A stretch of DNA of 64,000 nucleotides from an uncultured bacterium (lineage in GTDB: Bacteria; Bacillota; Clostridia; Lachnospirales; Lachnospiraceae), in the NCBI GenBank assembly GCA_948467735.1, contig CAOKFN010000010.1:1-64000 (forward strand). Reading direction: 5' to 3'. The notes below the pieces were generated by a model that saw only the letters and a program-made list of their open reading frames with translations, was not told where the DNA came from and made no database searches. Positions 60,528-64,000 of this stretch are shown piece after piece. Positions within the stretch are counted from its first letter, which is position 1. Every line of letters begins with the position of its first letter. A program made the position numbers and the translations under genes.

Positions 60528-62501
60528 TCATTCCGCAGCAAGCGTAAACTGATTTACCAATTCCTTCAGACAGACAGCCTCGGCGGAAAGCTGTTCGCTT
60601 GCGGCGGCGCCTTCCTCAGCGGTAGCGCTGTTGCTCTGTACCACCAGCGATATCTGATTGATACCCTCGGAAACCTGCTCCACCGCCCCCGACTGCTCAT
60701 TGGATACCAGCGCAATATGGTCGATGGCATCAACCACGGACTGGATGCTGTTTACGACGCCGAACAAAACACCTGCCGTATTTTCGGCAATTTCTGCACC
60801 CATATGTACTGCGTCCGTAGAATTTGCAATAAGCTCCGATGTATGCTTCGCCGCCTGTGCAGATTTGCCGGCCAGACTGCGAACCTCCTCCGCAACAACG
60901 GCAAACCCCTTTCCGGCGCTGCCGGCTCTGGCGGCCTCCACTGCCGCATTCAGGGCAAGTATATTTGTCTGAAATGCAATGTCATCTATTGTCTTGAGAA
61001 TCTTTTCAATCTCCACGGAGCTGGTCTGAATTTTATTCATGGCCTCTATCAGATTCTGCATCTTCTGGTTGCACAGGAAAACTTCTTCCCCTGTATGATG
61101 CGTCTGGCTCCTGAGATCCAACGCCCCTCTCGCCGTATTTTTAACCTCCTCGGAAATCATGCTGATCCGCGACGCCAGCTCCTGTACCGAACCGGCCTGT
61201 TCTGTAGTACCCTGACTAAGCGTCTGCGCGCTTGAGGATAATTGACTGCTGGCGTTCGCCACCTCCTCTGCCGAATGATTGACCTGACGCATTGCACTGC
61301 TCAGCTCAACCCTCATATTGCGCATGGAACGCAAAATATCACGAAAGCTGCCGACATATACATCCTCATGTTTCGTATGGACATCCAGATTCTGATTTGC
61401 CATCTCATTGAGCAGATAACTGATGTCGCTGATAACGATACGCAGTCCCTCCACCAGAGTCTCTGTTGACCTGACAAGCACCCCCGTTTCATCTTTGTTG
61501 GATATCTTGGGCATCGGCGTCTCCAAATCACCCTCCACAAGCAGCTTCATCCGATTTACACAAGCCTTCATAGGATTGCCGATATTGAGAGCCAGAGTCA
61601 GGGCAACCCCAATAGAAATCAATATGGAGACCACAATCACCGCGATATTGATAATCATTGCATCACGGGTGGACGCCAGATAATTGATCTGCGGCGCAGT
61701 TACCGCGATGCTCCAGCCGTCCGTATCCGGCACGGGTGCGTAGGCCGCAAACATTTTATCTTCGCCGTGTATATAGCTTCCAAACCCGTTTTTCCCCAGA
61801 CGCATCTCGGTATGGATCGCCGCCAGCTCCTGCAGCGAAGAGTCTCTCCGGGCCTCCGCTTCTATGTTTTGAACCGTGATGGTATCAAGGGTAATATCCG
61901 CTATCGTGTCGCCGGACTTATTAATCATATACGCCCTGCTATTTTCACCGAGCTGAATGGCAGATACAATATCGTTCAAAAAAGTCTCCTCCGGCACAAA
62001 ATATACAACGCCCACAATGGATTTCCCATAGCTGCCCTCGGCATACAGAGGCGCCGCTACCATGATAGACAGCTCCTGCGTGATCTTGCTGATCAGCGGC
62101 TCCGACACAAAAACATTTCCCCTCAGCGCCTGTCGTACATATTCACGGTCTGAATAATCATTTCCGTCAAAAATGCTGATACCATCCGCGCCAACAATAT
62201 TTCCCCTCCGGAATCCATGCATGGAAACGCGGCCGTCGATAATTGCCTGCTTTTCTTCCACCGACACCTTCGGATCGGACAGCTGCGGAATGCACCCCAC
62301 CTCCATGACAACGTTTTTATACACCTCCAATTCCTGCTGTACACGTCCCGCCGCAAGAACCGCCGTCTGGCTCATCATCTGCTCTACGGTGGACATGGTA
62401 TTATTGTAGTTTAAAGCGATACTTGAAGAGCCCGATGCGACTAGGCCAATCAAAACAGTCAGAATGAGACATAAAGTAATTTTGGTTCGGATGCTTTTCA
62501 T
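60528..62501 (-). CDS. Methyl-accepting chemotaxis protein, dCache type
   Basis: A 657-residue receptor: helix at 7-29, a large extracellular double-Cache sensor (about 35-275, with YSDREYVRQALRGN typical of dCache_1 domains), second membrane helix at 280-305, HAMP, and the signalling tip FQTNILALNAAVEAARAGSA near 515. GGAGGG precedes the ATG and a strong promoter lies at 62580-62609, so it is a unit of its own within the toroid/ABC cluster. The ligand is unknown; dCache domains commonly bind amino acids or other small molecules. Confidence 0.95.
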   Translation of the reverse strand: MKSIRTKITLCLILTVLIGLVASGSSSIALNYNNTMSTVEQMMSQTAVLAAGRVQQELEVYKNVVMEVGCIPQLSDPKVSVEEKQAIIDGRVSMHGFRRGNIVGADGISIFDGNDYSDREYVRQALRGNVFVSEPLISKITQELSIMVAAPLYAEGSYGKSIVGVVYFVPEETFLNDIVSAIQLGENSRAYMINKSGDTIADITLDTITVQNIEAEARRDSSLQELAAIHTEMRLGKNGFGSYIHGEDKMFAAYAPVPDTDGWSIAVTAPQINYLASTRDAMIINIAVIVVSILISIGVALTLALNIGNPMKACVNRMKLLVEGDLETPMPKISNKDETGVLVRSTETLVEGLRIVISDISYLLNEMANQNLDVHTKHEDVYVGSFRDILRSMRNMRVELSSAMRQVNHSAEEVANASSQLSSSAQTLSQGTTEQAGSVQELASRISMISEEVKNTARGALDLRSQTHHTGEEVFLCNQKMQNLIEAMNKIQTSSVEIEKILKTIDDIAFQTNILALNAAVEAARAGSAGKGFAVVAEEVRSLAGKSAQAAKHTSELIANSTDAVHMGAEIAENTAGVLFGVVNSIQSVVDAIDHIALVSNEQSGAVEQVSEGINQISLVVQSNSATAEEGAAASEQLSAEAVCLKELVNQFTLAAE

Positions 62502-62579
62502 TTCAATGTTACCCTCCTGCTTTCATGGTTGAACTTACAAAACATTTCAAATTTTTCTTCAACCGTTCTTACTAACATT

Positions 62580-62609
62580 ATTATAAAAGTCACTGTCACT
62601 ATTTGTCAA
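62580..62609 (-). promoter_or_regulatory. Strong promoter of the dCache receptor
   Basis: -35 TTGACA (62609-62604), 18-base spacer, -10 TATAAT (62585-62580): near consensus. A GGTTGAA/TTCAACC hairpin lies in the leader near 62526-62560. The rest of 62610-62821 shows nothing else. Confidence 0.85.
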
Positions 62610-62821
62610 TCACCATCTGTTTTTTTACGATACTCATCCCTGTTTCATCGGAGAGGGCACTGATATATTTCACCAAGAGCTTCCCGCCCCCTCACATTGC
62701 AGGAAATAGACAGGATCAAAAAAAGAGGACGGATCAAACCATGCCGCGGCTTGATCTGCCCTATGCCCTGCTAAAACCTTCCCTATTTTCCCCTTCAATG
62801 AAATCAGCATTTTAGAATCAG

Positions 62822-63895
62822 TCAATTTGGCATTATCCCTGTATAATGTACAATCAGCAATGCCCTGAAGGTGATATCGCATTTTCTGCGGATTTTTGCG
62901 CGCCAGTCCGTTTCCAGCTGCGCGCCGAAATAAGGCGACCAGCCCCTGATCTCCCCTTCGTATGCCGCAGCGGAGCAGCTTCCGTCCTGCTCAATGCTGT
63001 CGGCGATAAATTCCACTTCCTCCCTGAGCTGCGGCAGATAATCGTATAAACCGCAGCGGGACAGCCATTCCACCTTTTCCAAATTTGTCCTGCGCACTCC
63101 GTCGTCCCCATGGCGGTTCAGGCCATCCCCGGAAATCGAGAAGCCTTCATTGAGCAGCCATCCGGGACCGACCGCATGATTCCCCACCCAGCAGCTGACG
63201 GGCGTATTTATGATTTCCTCCCGATCCGTCCTCATCAGCCTTTGAAAAGCCTCCGCAAGCATGGCGGCGTTCTCTTTGTTATACCACCTGTCTGCGGTAA
63301 ATGCCAGTATTTCAAAATGATATCTGCACGGCCATCTTTCATTTTTGTTAAATAACCGGCCCTTTTTCACGGGGCGGGACACGTCCTGTATGGAATCCAC
63401 CTCCGTCACTCTCCGAAAGGACTCCAGAGAAAGCCCTATCTGGGGTGAAATGTCAATGACGTCATCATAATGAGCCCTTGCAATGCAGGCGCACCGGATC
63501 ATATTCTGGCTGCCATAGGCGGGAATTTCAAATTCGCTCCAATACTGCCCTTTTGATTCGTAACATAGATCCGTCAATTTTGTGGTGACATAAGCATCCA
63601 TGGCCCTGTCTAAAAGTTTGGTCCCCTTCAGTCCCTTCTCCCCCATATATTTCGTGGCGGTTTCCTGATTGTCATACTGGCCCGCATGTCTGCTGCTTCC
63701 ATGAAATCCTAAGCCGATCCAGCCGTTTTTCAGCTGCTTTTCAGCGATAAACCGAATGAGTTTTTCATTTAATATCTGCTCCTGCAGAGTCTTTTCTTCC
63801 TGCTCAGTGATGTTATGAAGAATTTCCTTTTTGACCCGCAGCCGAATGGACGGATTGGCATTTTCCAGCAGGAACGCAATCATTCTTTGTTTCAT
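62822..63895 (-). CDS. Toroid-like protein A
   Basis: A 357-residue paralogue of 55745-56797: MIAFLLENANPSIRLRVKKE, EKQLKNGWIGLGFHG, QNMIRCACIARAHYDDVIDI and the same C-terminal CDITFRALLIVHY. It carries the N-G-W motif pattern of alpha/alpha toroids without a visible catalytic DxDD. AAAGGAA lies upstream of the ATG at 63895. It sits upstream of the dCache receptor, and 62502-62821 separates them; its own promoter is not visible before the window ends. Function unknown. Confidence 0.75.
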   Translation of the reverse strand: MKQRMIAFLLENANPSIRLRVKKEILHNITEQEEKTLQEQILNEKLIRFIAEKQLKNGWIGLGFHGSSRHAGQYDNQETATKYMGEKGLKGTKLLDRAMDAYVTTKLTDLCYESKGQYWSEFEIPAYGSQNMIRCACIARAHYDDVIDISPQIGLSLESFRRVTEVDSIQDVSRPVKKGRLFNKNERWPCRYHFEILAFTADRWYNKENAAMLAEAFQRLMRTDREEIINTPVSCWVGNHAVGPGWLLNEGFSISGDGLNRHGDDGVRRTNLEKVEWLSRCGLYDYLPQLREEVEFIADSIEQDGSCSAAAYEGEIRGWSPYFGAQLETDWRAKIRRKCDITFRALLIVHYTGIMPN

Positions 63896-64000
63896 AACCC
63901 AATGTTCCTTTCGTCAATTTCTGACATCAATTTATCCAAGAATGCATGGCTATTATCCAAAACAGCCTGTCCTTCTCACGGCAGCACTCCGGGTTTTAAA

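Overview
The window reads as the chromosome of an anaerobic Firmicute, most likely a Lachnospiraceae-type Clostridium. Support comes from strong AGGAGG-type ribosome binding sites, a few TTG/GTG starts, a clostridial leuC/leuD pair, a pyrB-pyrI pair with a zinc-type regulatory chain, a cobalamin-dependent methionine synthase without reactivation domain, GT4/DedA/MATE membrane genes, VanR/VanS-like two-component pairs and three methyl-accepting chemotaxis proteins. Most genes are on the minus strand. The plus-strand genes are a frameshifted Uma2 gene and its neighbour (7.6-8.6 kb), a lipoprotein (23.0 kb), nitroreductase-pyrB-pyrI (27.2-29.1 kb) and an ankyrin-repeat protein (44-46 kb).

Layout. 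0-5 kb: MATE transporter, leuD, an acidic small protein, leuC with a clear promoter and a long structured leader. 4.7-8.8 kb: accessory region with two paralogous beta-helix-like proteins, a small acidic protein, two striking tandem-repeat arrays (13 bp x 12 and 41 bp x 6) and a broken Uma2 gene. 8.8-14.2 kb: sensor kinase and response regulator, GT4 glycosyltransferase, DedA protein. 14.4-22.7 kb: MATE transporter, then the branched-chain amino acid block ilvB - two different ilvN-type small subunits - ilvC, and metH. 23-27 kb: lipoprotein, three small membrane proteins (DUF4870, DUF2752, DUF4190), a chemoreceptor. 27-30 kb: nitroreductase, pyrBI behind a terminator/attenuator, DUF362 protein. 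30-36 kb: second kinase/regulator pair, CmpB-like membrane protein, a 46-codon repeat-bearing ORF, YlmH-type S4 protein. 36-43 kb: two CobW-type GTPases (one with about 50 histidines), an Uma2 relic, RNase P RNA, argS, Na/Pi cotransporter. 43-50 kb: repeat array, ankyrin protein, chemoreceptor, truncated MreB-like protein, acetyltransferase, small unknowns. 51-64 kb: reductase, MATE-like transporter, HD protein, a heterodimeric ABC exporter, a chemoreceptor and three proteins I read as alpha/alpha-toroid (squalene-cyclase-like) paralogues.

The best candidate for something undescribed is the 54.7-63.9 kb cluster of three toroid-like paralogues around an asymmetric ABC exporter. A second theme is several unrelated short tandem-repeat arrays, with periods from 13 to 41 bp, each lying in the leader of a minus-strand gene; most carry a Shine-Dalgarno-like purine core in every unit. 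Other points: duplicated ACT-type ilvN subunits, a half-length actin-like protein without nucleotide motifs, a palindromic element shared by the leu and ilv loci, and several one-base frameshifts that are either real decay or assembly errors.

No tRNA, rRNA, CRISPR array, insertion sequence or phage gene was recognised. All family assignments come from reading the sequence, without database searches.
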